DNA from: Cyanobacteriota bacterium
GTDB lineage: Bacteria; Cyanobacteriota; Cyanobacteriia; PCC-6307; Cyanobiaceae
Length of the DNA: 39,253 nucleotides
Reading direction: 5' to 3'
NCBI GenBank assembly: GCA_026389265.1
Contig: JAPLIE010000106.1
Coordinates: 1 to 39,253 of the forward strand
Part shown: positions 15,808 to 23,189 of the stretch, piece by piece
How the letters are laid out: each line of letters begins with the position of its first letter
How positions within the stretch are numbered: the first letter of the stretch is position 1
The notes under the pieces: generated by a model
What the model was told of the DNA's origin: nothing
The model's database searches: none
What the model saw: the letters and a program-made list of their open reading frames with translations, nothing else
Position numbers and translations under genes: made by a program

Positions 15808-18045
15808 GTGGTGAGCGAACGCCAGCCGCCCAGCCAGCTCCGTAGTTGCGACGCCGTGCTTGCCCCTGCCCCCACCGGTTCGCCCGAAACGCGCGCCCGC
15901 CAGCTGCTGGCCTCCCTCACCCCGGCCGAGAAGCTCGCGCACCTGTGTGGTGCCACCCCCTTCTGGGCCGGCATGGTCGACATCGCCGTTGCCGATGCCT
16001 CCCACCGCCATCCCTGGCCGGCCGGGGTGCTGCCCAGCCACGGCCTGGAGGGGCTGCAGTTCGTGGATGGTCCGCGCGGGGTGGTGCTGGAGGGGGGCGC
16101 CACCACCTTTCCGGTGCCGATCGCCCGAGGAGCCAGCTGGGACATCGACCTGGAGGAGCGGATCGGCGAGGCGATCGCCCGGGAGGCCCGTTCGTTTGGT
16201 GCCAACTGGGTGGCGGCGGTGTGCGTGAACCTGCTGCGCCACCCCGGCTGGGGTCGGGCCCAGGAAACCTACGGAGAGGATCCCGTGCTGCTCGGGGCCA
16301 TGGGCGCGGCCTGCAGCCGCGGCCTGCAGCGCAACACCATCGCCTGCATCAAGCATTTCGCTCTTAATTCAATCGATAGTTCCCGCTTTCTGGTGGATAT
16401 CCAGGTGAGCCGCAGGGTGCTCCATGAGCTCTACCTGCCCCACTTCCGCGACTGTGTGGCCGCCGGAGCCGGCTCGGTGATGACCGCCTACAACAGCGTG
16501 AATGGCGACTGGTGTGCTCAGAACCAGGAGCTGCTCACCACCATCCTCAAAAACCGCTGGGGCTTCGGCGGCTTTGTGGTGAGCGATTTCATCTTTGGGT
16601 TGCGCGATGGCCTGGCTGCTCTGCAGGCCGGGCTCGATCTGGAGATGCCCTTCCCGATGATCTTCGAGGGCTGCCTGCCTGAAGCCCTGGCGGCGGGCAC
16701 CCTGCCGATCGAGCGCCTCGATGATGCCGTGCTGCGTCTGCTGCGGGCCCAGTTGGCGGTGCCCTCCGGCGATTACCCGGCCGCCCTGCGGGGCTGCGCC
16801 GCCCACCGCAGCCTGGCCCGCGAGGCGGCCACCAAGGCGATCGTGTTGCTCAAAAATGCCGAAGCGATGCTGCCGCTGCCGGATCGGGGTTCGCTGGCGG
16901 TGATCGGTGCCCTGGCCGCTGGAGCGAATCTCGGCGATCGGGGCTCCTCCGACACCCGCCCGGAGCCGGGGGTGGTGGTCACCCCCCTTGCGGGGATTCG
17001 CGCCGCTGCCCCCCAGCTCCAGCTGCGCTACAGCGAGGGCCACGATCCGGCTGCCGCGGCCCGGTTGGCGGCAGCCTGCGATGCCGCCGTGGTGGTGGTG
17101 GGCCTCGACTGGCGCCAGGAGGGGGAGCACATCCACCCCGGCGACCTGGCGCCGATCCTGCGGGAGATGCCCGCTCCTGACCCCCTGCAGCGCTGGTTTG
17201 GCAGCCAGCGGCTGCGGCCCTTCTGGCGGCCGGTGGCCGAGACGGTGGCCTCGATCACCCGCTTGGCTTCGGCGCGCACCGGCGGCGACTTCGCCGCCGG
17301 TGATCGCACTGAGTTGTCCTTAGACCCGGCCCAGGAGGCCCTGATCCTGGCGGTGGCCGCCGCCAACCCCCGCACCGTGGTGGTGCTGATGGGCGGTGGC
17401 GCGATCCTCACTGAGCGCTGGCGGCACCGGGTGAACGCCATCCTGCTGCTCTGGTACCCCGGCCAGCAGGGTGGGGAGGCCCTGGCCGATGTGCTGCTGG
17501 GGAGGGTGTCGCCCTCGGGCCGGATGCCCTTTGCGGTGCCCACCAGCGCCGAGCACCTGCCGGTGTTCGAGCCCCGGGCCGAGTCGGTGGTCTACGACCT
17601 CTGGCACGGCTACCGGCGGCTGCAGCGCCAGGGCCAGGCCGCCGCCTTCCCCTTCGGCTTCGGCCTCTCCTACAGCACCTTTGTCCATGGGGAGCTCCAG
17701 GCCGAGCTTCTCCCCCAAGTGGGGATCCTGCGGGTTTTGCTCACGGTCACCAACAGCGGGCCGATGGCGGCTGCGGAGGTGGTGCAGGTGTACCTGGAGC
17801 CGCCGGGGCGGGAGGTGGAGCGGCCGGTGCGCACCTTGGTGGGGTTCGGGCGGCTTCCGCTGGAGCCTGGCCAGGCCCAACGGCTGGAGCTGGCGATTCC
17901 GCTGCAACGTCTGGCCTATTTCGATGCGGGCGCCGATGCCTTCCGGCTGGAGGCAGGCCCGCACCGGCTGGTGGTGGCCCGCCATGCCGAAGATCCGGGC
18001 CTGGGGGTGGAGGTGGAGGTTGGGGCGATGGTGCTGGGCCCTTGA
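15808..18045 (+). CDS. Glycoside hydrolase family 3 beta-glycosidase
   Basis: This 745-residue GH3 enzyme cleaves terminal beta-linked sugars (beta-glucosidase/xylosidase type). The N-terminal TIM barrel carries GLQFVDGPRGV (residues ~73-83), the substrate-binding KHF with preceding NTIACI near 180, and the nucleophile Asp260 in FVVSDF. The alpha/beta sandwich domain (about 345-600) includes KAIVLLKNAEAMLPLP and LLWYPGQQGGEALADVLLG, and the last ~110 residues form the fibronectin III-like domain (VVQVYLEPPGREVERPVRTL). No signal peptide is seen, so it is likely cytosolic. GTG at 15808 is followed by another GTG. Its substrate is unknown. Confidence 0.9.
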   Translation: MVSERQPPSQLRSCDAVLAPAPTGSPETRARQLLASLTPAEKLAHLCGATPFWAGMVDIAVADASHRHPWPAGVLPSHGLEGLQFVDGPRGVVLEGGATTFPVPIARGASWDIDLEERIGEAIAREARSFGANWVAAVCVNLLRHPGWGRAQETYGEDPVLLGAMGAACSRGLQRNTIACIKHFALNSIDSSRFLVDIQVSRRVLHELYLPHFRDCVAAGAGSVMTAYNSVNGDWCAQNQELLTTILKNRWGFGGFVVSDFIFGLRDGLAALQAGLDLEMPFPMIFEGCLPEALAAGTLPIERLDDAVLRLLRAQLAVPSGDYPAALRGCAAHRSLAREAATKAIVLLKNAEAMLPLPDRGSLAVIGALAAGANLGDRGSSDTRPEPGVVVTPLAGIRAAAPQLQLRYSEGHDPAAAARLAAACDAAVVVVGLDWRQEGEHIHPGDLAPILREMPAPDPLQRWFGSQRLRPFWRPVAETVASITRLASARTGGDFAAGDRTELSLDPAQEALILAVAAANPRTVVVLMGGGAILTERWRHRVNAILLLWYPGQQGGEALADVLLGRVSPSGRMPFAVPTSAEHLPVFEPRAESVVYDLWHGYRRLQRQGQAAAFPFGFGLSYSTFVHGELQAELLPQVGILRVLLTVTNSGPMAAAEVVQVYLEPPGREVERPVRTLVGFGRLPLEPGQAQRLELAIPLQRLAYFDAGADAFRLEAGPHRLVVARHAEDPGLGVEVEVGAMVLGP

Positions 18046-18049
18046 ACTG

Positions 18050-18079
18050 CAGAGGCTGAACAGCCAGAGGCTGAACAGC
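18050..18079. repeat. Perfect 15-bp tandem duplication
   Basis: CAGAGGCTGAACAGC occurs twice with no gap (18050-18064, 18065-18079) in the 59 bp between the convergent GH3 and CrtO-type acyltransferase genes. Confidence 0.85.
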
Positions 18080-18104
18080 AGCGGCGGGGCTGGCCGCGGC
18101 CGTT

Positions 18105-18635
18105 TCAGCCGGGGGCCCCGGTGCTGGGCCCTGCAAGGGGCTGGCGGTGGCGGGCTGCAGGCTGCTCCTCCCCCAGGATCTTGCGCAGGCGTAGGCGGTT
18201 GTAGCGCTGCACCCACAGGCAGGGCAGGTTGAACAGCGTGGCGAACACCAGGTTGATCAGCACCCCCTGGGGCGGCAGCCACAGGGCCGTGAGCAGCCAG
18301 AACGGCCACAGGGCCAGATGCACCAGCTCGGCCCGGCGGGTTTCGATCAGCAGTTGTTCCAGGCAGGCCCGATCCCGGCGAGCCAGGGCGGCCTTAGCCA
18401 TGCCGCCGGGCAGAAAGCTGCCGGCATCGGGCAGCCACGGCTTCCAGCGGCGGATTCCCAGGCCCCGTTCGTAGGCCTGGATCCGCTCCCCCCAGGGGCG
18501 CGGGCGGGTGAGCCACGAATCCTTGGCCAGCATGGCCAGAGGCAGCCGATTGGCCAGGCCGCCCACCAGCAGGCTCCAGCCAAGCCAGCCCAGGGCACTG
18601 GTCAGGGGGGGCGAGAGCAGGGGGAGGGCACTCAT
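18105..18635 (-). CDS. CrtO-type (staphyloxanthin) acyltransferase homologue
   Basis: This 176-residue membrane protein is related to staphylococcal glycosyl-4,4'-diaponeurosporenoate acyltransferase (CrtO), which esterifies the carotenoid's sugar with a fatty acid. Shared segments are LLIETRRAELVHL near residue 105 and, after a hydrophobic hairpin, NLPCLWVQRYNRLRLRKIL near 145. These correspond to IETKRAELIHW and VQRYNRPRL in the S. aureus protein. Hydrophobic segments are at ~10-30 and 112-145. ATG 18635 overlaps the stop of the glycosyltransferase gene (ATGA), so the genes are translationally coupled. It is unrelated to the beta-carotene ketolase that shares the symbol. The acyl acceptor in this organism is unknown. 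Confidence 0.82.
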   Translation of the reverse strand: MSALPLLSPPLTSALGWLGWSLLVGGLANRLPLAMLAKDSWLTRPRPWGERIQAYERGLGIRRWKPWLPDAGSFLPGGMAKAALARRDRACLEQLLIETRRAELVHLALWPFWLLTALWLPPQGVLINLVFATLFNLPCLWVQRYNRLRLRKILGEEQPAARHRQPLAGPSTGAPG

Positions 18636-19507
18636 GGCCTGGTCGACAACGTGCGCCCCTTCCACCGCACCGTGCCCCGCTCCAGGTTGGCGATGGCCAG
18701 CACAAACACCCCGAGGAAAAACAACACCGGCACCGGAAAGATCAGGTTGATCCAGCCGAAGCTGCCCACCCGCCGGGTGATCACGAGCAATTGCGCCGCA
18801 AAGCAGCCATACAACAGCAGGTTGGCCGCCAGGCCGCGGTCCCCCAGCATCGGCCAGTCCAGCAACGAGGCCGGCAGGCACCAGGCTGCCCAGAACAGGC
18901 CCGACAGCCAGAGCAGCACCGCCACCAGGCGCCACTTGCGCACCTCGCCGCGGGGGCCAAGCGGCACCGCCATCATCCCCACCAGGTTGAACAGCACGGA
19001 AAGCTGCTCGTAGGCCCGTTCGGTGCGGTGGTAGGGCTGCACCGAAACCAGCCCGCCCAGCTCCTGATGGCAGGCCAAAAGGGAGGCCAGAAAATCCGGG
19101 GCGGGTTCGGTATCGGCATCGAGAAACACCAGCACCTCGGCCCTGCTGGCGGCCACGCCGTTGTGCAAGGCCCAGGTCTTGCCGCACCAGCCCTCGGGCA
19201 AGGGTGGCGGCCTTACCAGGCGCACCTCCAGGTGGGGACTGGTCTGGGTGGCGATCGCGGCGGTGCGGTCGCTGGAGTGGTCGTCGATCACGATCACCTC
19301 AAGGGGCCGAAAGCTCTGAGCCTCCAGGGCGCGCAGCAGGTGGGGCAGGGTGCTTTCCTCATTGCGGGCCGGAATCAACACCGCCACCGAGGGGTGGCCC
19401 CGCACCACCCCCGCCGCCAAGGCTGGCATCCGCAGACAGAGCAGCCAGCCCAGCCCCCAGCGCACAAGCAGGGAAAGGTTCAGGAGGCCCAGAGTTACCA
19501 AGCCCAT
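18632..19507 (-). CDS. CrtQ-type GT2 glycosyltransferase with internal deletion
   Basis: This 291-residue membrane-associated GT2 protein is related to staphylococcal 4,4'-diaponeurosporenoate glucosyltransferase (CrtQ, ~375 aa). Present are an N-terminal helix, VAVLIPARNEE (41-51), VIVIDDHSSDRT (71-82), the DxD motif FLDADTEP (129-136), GGLVSVQPYH (151-160), and the C-terminal membrane part (RRVGSFGWINLIFP; VRWKGRTLS). Between VLFNLVGMMA (~180) and VLLWLSGLF (~197) the family normally has about 100 residues that include the acceptor-side catalytic helix and the RMYxxG...GWxKN motif; here only ~16 residues remain. The frame is intact, so this looks like an in-frame deletion and the protein may be catalytically dead. 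It starts 4 bp after the lipase stop and overlaps the acyltransferase start. Confidence 0.8.
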   Translation of the reverse strand: MGLVTLGLLNLSLLVRWGLGWLLCLRMPALAAGVVRGHPSVAVLIPARNEESTLPHLLRALEAQSFRPLEVIVIDDHSSDRTAAIATQTSPHLEVRLVRPPPLPEGWCGKTWALHNGVAASRAEVLVFLDADTEPAPDFLASLLACHQELGGLVSVQPYHRTERAYEQLSVLFNLVGMMAVPLGPRGEVRKWRLVAVLLWLSGLFWAAWCLPASLLDWPMLGDRGLAANLLLYGCFAAQLLVITRRVGSFGWINLIFPVPVLFFLGVFVLAIANLERGTVRWKGRTLSTRP

Positions 19508-19511
19508 GGCC

Positions 19512-20087
19512 TCAGGGCCGCATCAACTCCGCGGCCAGCGGTTCGAGCGAAAGGCGATCGCGCAGCACCTGGGGATGGGCCCAGACCGGCAGCATCCGTT
19601 GCTCCCCCACCGGCAGCACGGCGCGCCTGCCGGGAACCACCACCAGATCGAGGTCGGAATAAAAACTGCAGCACTCGACCGCCTCCAGGCTGGAGAGGTC
19701 GCCATTGAGTTGTTGCAAAAGGGCACTGCCCTGTTTGAGATCGGCGATGCCGGCCAGCAGCCGGCTTGGCCAGGGGTTGGCGGTGAGGGTGCCTTGGTGC
19801 GGACTGGCGACACTGGTGAACCGCCTTGTGCGCCGGTGCCCCCCCCGCAGCTGAATCCAAGTGCGGGCGATCACCCCACCCATCGAAAAGCCGCAGAGGT
19901 CGATCGTTTGGTCGGCGCCGAAGGCGGCTTCGATCTGCTCGCCCAACAGGGCGGCGGACTCGGCGATCGGCGTGATCCCGCAGCGCAGGGGAAGGTCGGG
20001 CACCAGCAGGCGGCGTTGCGGCTGGCCCAGGAGCTGCCGCAGCCGGTTGAACACCCGCGAGCTGTCGAGCATGCCGTGCACCAGCAC
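19512..20087 (-). CDS. Alpha/beta hydrolase, lipase/esterase-like
   Basis: This 191-residue alpha/beta hydrolase begins at the HG-loop (LVHGMLDS, oxyanion hole). It has the nucleophile elbow GFSMGG near residue 65-70, an Asp in FYSDLDLVV near 143, and a terminal AHPQVL histidine near 169, so the catalytic triad is probably complete. The only start-like codon is GTG 20087; no ATG lies upstream before an in-frame stop, so the N-terminus is short compared with usual lipases. Relatives include triacylglycerol lipases and acyltransferase-like esterases. It is the first gene of an apparent three-gene operon with the CrtQ-type and CrtO-type genes, which suggests lipid or carotenoid-ester chemistry (inference). 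Confidence 0.78.
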   Translation of the reverse strand: MLVHGMLDSSRVFNRLRQLLGQPQRRLLVPDLPLRCGITPIAESAALLGEQIEAAFGADQTIDLCGFSMGGVIARTWIQLRGGHRRTRRFTSVASPHQGTLTANPWPSRLLAGIADLKQGSALLQQLNGDLSSLEAVECCSFYSDLDLVVVPGRRAVLPVGEQRMLPVWAHPQVLRDRLSLEPLAAELMRP

Positions 20088-20206
20088 CAGCGGGGTTGGA
20101 GACGTGGTGATGGAGGCCGTAGCAATGTGCTGTATTCAAGGGCACTCCGGGCGGGTTTGGCAGGGGAGGGCGGGGGGATCCCCGCCCGGGCTGAACATGG
20201 CGCCCC

Positions 20207-20353
20207 CTAGACGCGACGTCCGCTGATCAGGCGCAGGAGGATGGCAATCACCGCGATCACCAGGAGAAGATGAATCAGTCCTCCGAGGGTGTAAGAGGTG
20301 AGCAGGCCCAGCAGCCAGAGCACGATCAGAACGACGGCTAGGATTTCAAGCAC
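20207..20353 (-). CDS. Small Lmo0937/DUF5670-type membrane protein
   Basis: This 48-residue ORF has a GTG start and an AGGAG ribosome binding site 7 bp upstream. The protein is two transmembrane helices joined by a short loop: EILAVVLIVLWLLGLLTSY, then TLGGLIHLLLVIAVIAILLR, ending ISGRRV. This matches the lmo0937/DUF5670 family of tiny membrane proteins, which are often stress-induced and sit near CsbD-like genes. It lies 57 bp downstream of the CsbD gene on the same strand, so cotranscription is likely. Its molecular function is unknown. Confidence 0.82.
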   Translation of the reverse strand: MLEILAVVLIVLWLLGLLTSYTLGGLIHLLLVIAVIAILLRLISGRRV

Positions 20354-20410
20354 GGGGATGCTCCTGGGTTTGGGTGAAGAAAGGGGCTGAATCGCCGTTG
20401 GCCCGCGGGA

Positions 20411-20641
20411 TCAGCTGTGGTCTTTGGCCACATTCTCGGCGGCATTGTCAACGGCATTACCGATGGCATGAGCCACCGATTTGGCCCCTTCCTTCAGGTT
20501 TTCGACAGCGTTCATGGCCGAAGCCTGAACCTGCTTCGCCTTGCCTTTGATCTGGTGGCCGGCATCACCGGTCAGCTCACCTGCGGCCGATTCGAGTTTG
20601 CCTTCCACTTCTTTGGCCTTGGCATCAGCTGGGTTGGACAT
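20411..20641 (-). CDS. CsbD family stress protein
   Basis: This 76-residue, highly charged, Ala/Lys/Glu-rich helical protein of the CsbD family starts MSNPADAKAKEVEGKLESAA. The classic GELTGDAGHQIKGKAKQVQ motif is at about 21-39. The second half is an amphipathic helix region (ENLKEGAKSVAHAIGNAVDN) reminiscent of LEA-like proteins. CsbD proteins are general-stress induced (sigma B regulon in Bacillus); the mechanism is unknown. It is followed by the 48-residue membrane protein gene, forming a probable two-gene stress operon. Confidence 0.88.
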   Translation of the reverse strand: MSNPADAKAKEVEGKLESAAGELTGDAGHQIKGKAKQVQASAMNAVENLKEGAKSVAHAIGNAVDNAAENVAKDHS

Positions 20642-20711
20642 GGCGTTGACTTTGGAATCACAAATTCACCCTAGGCATCCCCTGTGGTGGCGATTTCAGT
20701 TGCACTGAATG

Positions 20712-20737
20712 CAGCACTGACATTCAGCACTGACATG
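20712..20737. repeat. 13-bp tandem duplication
   Basis: CAGCACTGACAT occurs at 20712-20723 and 20725-20736, a 13-bp period. It lies in the gap between the CsbD and J-domain genes, within a wider set of GCACTG/CAGTGC-like words. Confidence 0.7.
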
Positions 20738-20893
20738 CAGCAGTGTGCGGCCGCCTCGTCCGGCGGATACCCCGGGCGGCTCTCCGTCCAAGGCGGCCGG
20801 GGATCCCGCGCTGCGAAAGTCCAGGGTCGCGGCGAGAATGCGAGCCGTAGACAGGGCCGATGGCAAGGCATGGGGCGTGAGCGCAGGAGCTGG

Positions 20894-22063
20894 ATGCATG
20901 GGCCCGGTGGTCGCGCCGTGACCACCAACCTCGATGCCGTGCTGCTCGAAAACGAGGCCCTCCACCAGCAGGTGCGGCGGCTGCGGGAGGAGCTGGCCCT
21001 GCTGCAGAGGGGCCGTTCCGCCGAAGCTGGGGCCCAAGCCCAGGCGGCAGGCGGCTTTTCCGGGCGCTCCCACTCCGGCCAGGGGGCTCGCGCCAGGCGC
21101 GACGACCAGGAGTTCACCGCGCCCCAGCCGACCCCAGAGCCGCGATGGCGGCAGGCAGCCCCCCGCGGCGAGCGGGTGCGCTCCTGGCGTTCCGGCCCAG
21201 AGGTCACCACCGGGGCGGCGCCGGGGATCACCCCCCAGCTGGTGCGGCAGTGGGCCGAGGCGCTCAGCAGCCATCCCCGCTGGCGGGAGTTGCGCCTCGG
21301 TTCGCGCCTTGAGGGGGATCCGGCCGCCGGTGGCAGCCTGGAACTGGGCCTCCAGGCCCTCCTCGACGACCTCCGCAGCCGTTCCCACAATCCCGCCCTG
21401 GAGCTGGAGGAGGCCCTTGATCGCCGCTCACCCGGCCTCGGCGCCGAACTGCGCTGGGCCCTGGCCGGCCCCGCCAGCCGGGCGAAGGCGGCGGTGCGGG
21501 CGGCCTTTGCCCTGCATGGTCCCCGGGCCGCCGATCGTCTCAGTGCCGATCCCCAGGCGGTGGTGGAGGAGCTGCTGGTGGCGGTCGCGCGGTTGGAGGC
21601 GCAGGTGCGGCAGGAGGCCCAAGTCAGGCGGGAGCAGGAAGAGCGGCAGCAGGCCTGGAGGCGCCAGCAGGATGTTCGCCGTCCGGGCGGCCGGAGCTGG
21701 GGGTACACCGGGGCAGGTGGCGCGAATGCTGATGCCCGCGCTGGTGGATCGGGCGGATCCCGGGATGACGGTTCGAAGCGGGCCTGGAGCGCCGGTTCGG
21801 GTGGTTCACGGAGTTCGTCGGGGTCGGGCGCAGACCCTGGCGCCGGGGCGGGTGAGGGCCGGAGCTCCCAGAACGGCCGCCATGCTGCTCCGGATCGGCA
21901 GCGGGACGAAGCCCTGGCCATCCTGGAGCTCGCCTGGGGCGCCTCCCAGGCCGCCGTGAAGGCGGCCCATCGGCGTCTGGTGAAGGTCCACCACCCGGAC
22001 ATGGGGGGCGACGCCGAATCCTTCCGGCGGATCAATGACGCTTACCAGCTGCTGATTGCCTGA
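20894..22063 (+). CDS. J-domain protein with C-terminal DnaJ domain
   Basis: This 389-residue co-chaperone-type protein has its J domain at the C-terminus instead of the N-terminus. The last ~65 residues read as helix II (QAAVKAAHRRLVKVHHPD, with HPD at 367-369), then the loop MGGD, then helix III (FRRINDAYQLLI). The N-terminus is a coiled-coil (LLENEALHQQVRRLREELAL). A middle domain near 115-250 is helical (ITPQLVRQWAEALSSHP; LQALLDDLRSRSHNPALELE), followed by a Gly/Ser-rich linker. It presumably stimulates a cognate Hsp70. I chose ATG 20894 because AGGAG lies 4 bp upstream; the open frame to 20684 is low-complexity. An alternative start is GTG 20918. Confidence 0.83.
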   Translation: MHGPGGRAVTTNLDAVLLENEALHQQVRRLREELALLQRGRSAEAGAQAQAAGGFSGRSHSGQGARARRDDQEFTAPQPTPEPRWRQAAPRGERVRSWRSGPEVTTGAAPGITPQLVRQWAEALSSHPRWRELRLGSRLEGDPAAGGSLELGLQALLDDLRSRSHNPALELEEALDRRSPGLGAELRWALAGPASRAKAAVRAAFALHGPRAADRLSADPQAVVEELLVAVARLEAQVRQEAQVRREQEERQQAWRRQQDVRRPGGRSWGYTGAGGANADARAGGSGGSRDDGSKRAWSAGSGGSRSSSGSGADPGAGAGEGRSSQNGRHAAPDRQRDEALAILELAWGASQAAVKAAHRRLVKVHHPDMGGDAESFRRINDAYQLLIA

Positions 22064-22107
22064 GCTGATTTTTTGCTTCCTTCCAGTCGCGCAATCGACA
22101 ACCATGC

Positions 22108-22218
22108 CAAGATGAAGCCTTCGACTTCGGCGACGACACATCACCCCCGTTGACCTCCTACGACGTACCGGCGCGGTTCAGCGGAACCCTTGGCACCATC
22201 AAGATCAACCTGAAATAG
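22108..22218 (+). pseudogene. C-terminal remnant of an arylsulfatase-type sulfatase
   Basis: Reading 22108-22218 gives QDEAFDFGDDTSPPL, then SYDVPARFSGTLGTIKINLK and a TAG stop. This is the C-terminal signature of bacterial arylsulfatases (DEAFDxGxDTGTPVxxxYxVPFxFTGxLxKVxIxL). Nothing upstream continues the family, and the J-domain gene ends at 22063. About 36 codons remain of an enzyme normally 500-800 residues long, so it is a decayed fragment, probably the trace of a lost or transferred gene. There is no start codon. Confidence 0.6.
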
Positions 22219-22263
22219 ATCTCACAAAACTATGCATGGGCCAGCGGAAATGACCATTCAGTG

Positions 22264-23007
22264 ATGCGCGCTCCACTCGTCTCCGCTGCCGCTGGCCTCC
22301 TGGCCATCAGCCTCCAGGCTGGCGATGGCATTGCCCAGTCCGCGATTGAGAGCCGAAGGATCACGTTTGGCGCCGGAGCCGATTCCAGCCTTGTCAAAGG
22401 CCAGCTCAAGGGCGATCAGACCGTCGACTACATCCTGCGGGCCGGTGCCGGTCAGACGCTGACGGTGGAGCTCAAGGGTTCCAATCTGCAGAACTATTTC
22501 AACGTGCTGGCGGCCGGGACTGACAACGCCCTATTCATCGGCAGCAGCGCCGGCAACAGCTTCCGTGGCCTCCTGCCGAGCGATGGCGACGTCCGGGTGA
22601 GGGTGTACCTGATGCGTCCGGCGGCGCGGCGCCTTGAATCGAGCAGCTACAGCCTGCGCATGGGGATCGATGGCGTTCCTCTTGCCCCGATTCCCCCATC
22701 CCGCGATGCCCTCATTCCCGGCACTCCCTATCACGCCTCGGCGGAGGTGCCCTGCATCTCTGGGAGCAGCGTGAGGGTTTCCCGGTGTAAAGCCTCCGTG
22801 ATCCGCAGGACCAACAACAGCGCCACGGTGGTGGTGACGAACCCCGAGGGGCAGAAGCGTCAGTTTCTCTTCGTGAATGGCAAGGCGGTTGCTTCGGATC
22901 AATCCGAGAAGCTGATGGTGCAGAAGCGCGGCGAACGTTCGCTGCTCAGTCTGGGGGAGAACTTTGAGCGCTATGAGATTGTCGATGCCTTGGTGGTGGG
23001 CGGCTGA
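22264..23007 (+). CDS. Secreted PliG/PliI-like protein (lysozyme inhibitor fold) with C-terminal domain
   Basis: This ~247-residue protein has a signal peptide (LVSAAAGLLAISLQAGDGIAQ). Residues ~30-135 match the PliI/PliG g-type lysozyme inhibitor family: SSLVKGQLKGDQTVDYILRA, GQTLTVEL, NYFNVLAAGTDNALFIG, RGLLPSDGDVRVRVYLMR. The second half (150-247) is a domain I recall fused to PliI-like domains in proteobacteria, with VPCISG, a second Cys in SRCKAS, NPEGQKRQFLFVNGKAV and a final YEIVDALVVGG. GTG 22261 is immediately followed by ATG 22264, which I prefer. Lysozyme inhibition is inferred from the family; the active loop was not verified. Confidence 0.75.
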   Translation: MRAPLVSAAAGLLAISLQAGDGIAQSAIESRRITFGAGADSSLVKGQLKGDQTVDYILRAGAGQTLTVELKGSNLQNYFNVLAAGTDNALFIGSSAGNSFRGLLPSDGDVRVRVYLMRPAARRLESSSYSLRMGIDGVPLAPIPPSRDALIPGTPYHASAEVPCISGSSVRVSRCKASVIRRTNNSATVVVTNPEGQKRQFLFVNGKAVASDQSEKLMVQKRGERSLLSLGENFERYEIVDALVVGG

Positions 23008-23077
23008 GTGCCCCTTCGTGATGCCCTTTGGGTGTTTCGCGTGGCTGATTCTTCCTGGTTATTATCTCGTACTCGAT

Positions 23078-23109
23078 TTAATGGCCGATCCAGTTAATGG
23101 CCGATCCAG
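23078..23109. repeat. Perfect 16-bp tandem duplication
   Basis: TTAATGGCCGATCCAG is repeated exactly at 23078-23093 and 23094-23109, in the 182-bp gap upstream of the amidohydrolase gene. Nothing else is recognised in that gap. Confidence 0.85.
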
Positions 23110-23189
23110 GCTTCGTTGATCGTCTCGTAGGGGCTGGCTTGGTCTGTTCAGCAGCCATAATCTGAATCCCTGTTGTTGCGCGACTGAAT

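Noticed and set aside
18632-19187. Possible frameshift explaining the short CrtQ-type gene
   Set aside because: The other minus-strand frame over this region gives only low-complexity sequence and none of the missing motifs, so a true internal deletion fits better.
20671-22035. 454-residue minus-strand ORF opposite the J-domain gene
   Set aside because: Arg/Ser/Pro-rich composition typical of antisense reading in high-GC DNA; the plus strand has a clear J domain with HPD.
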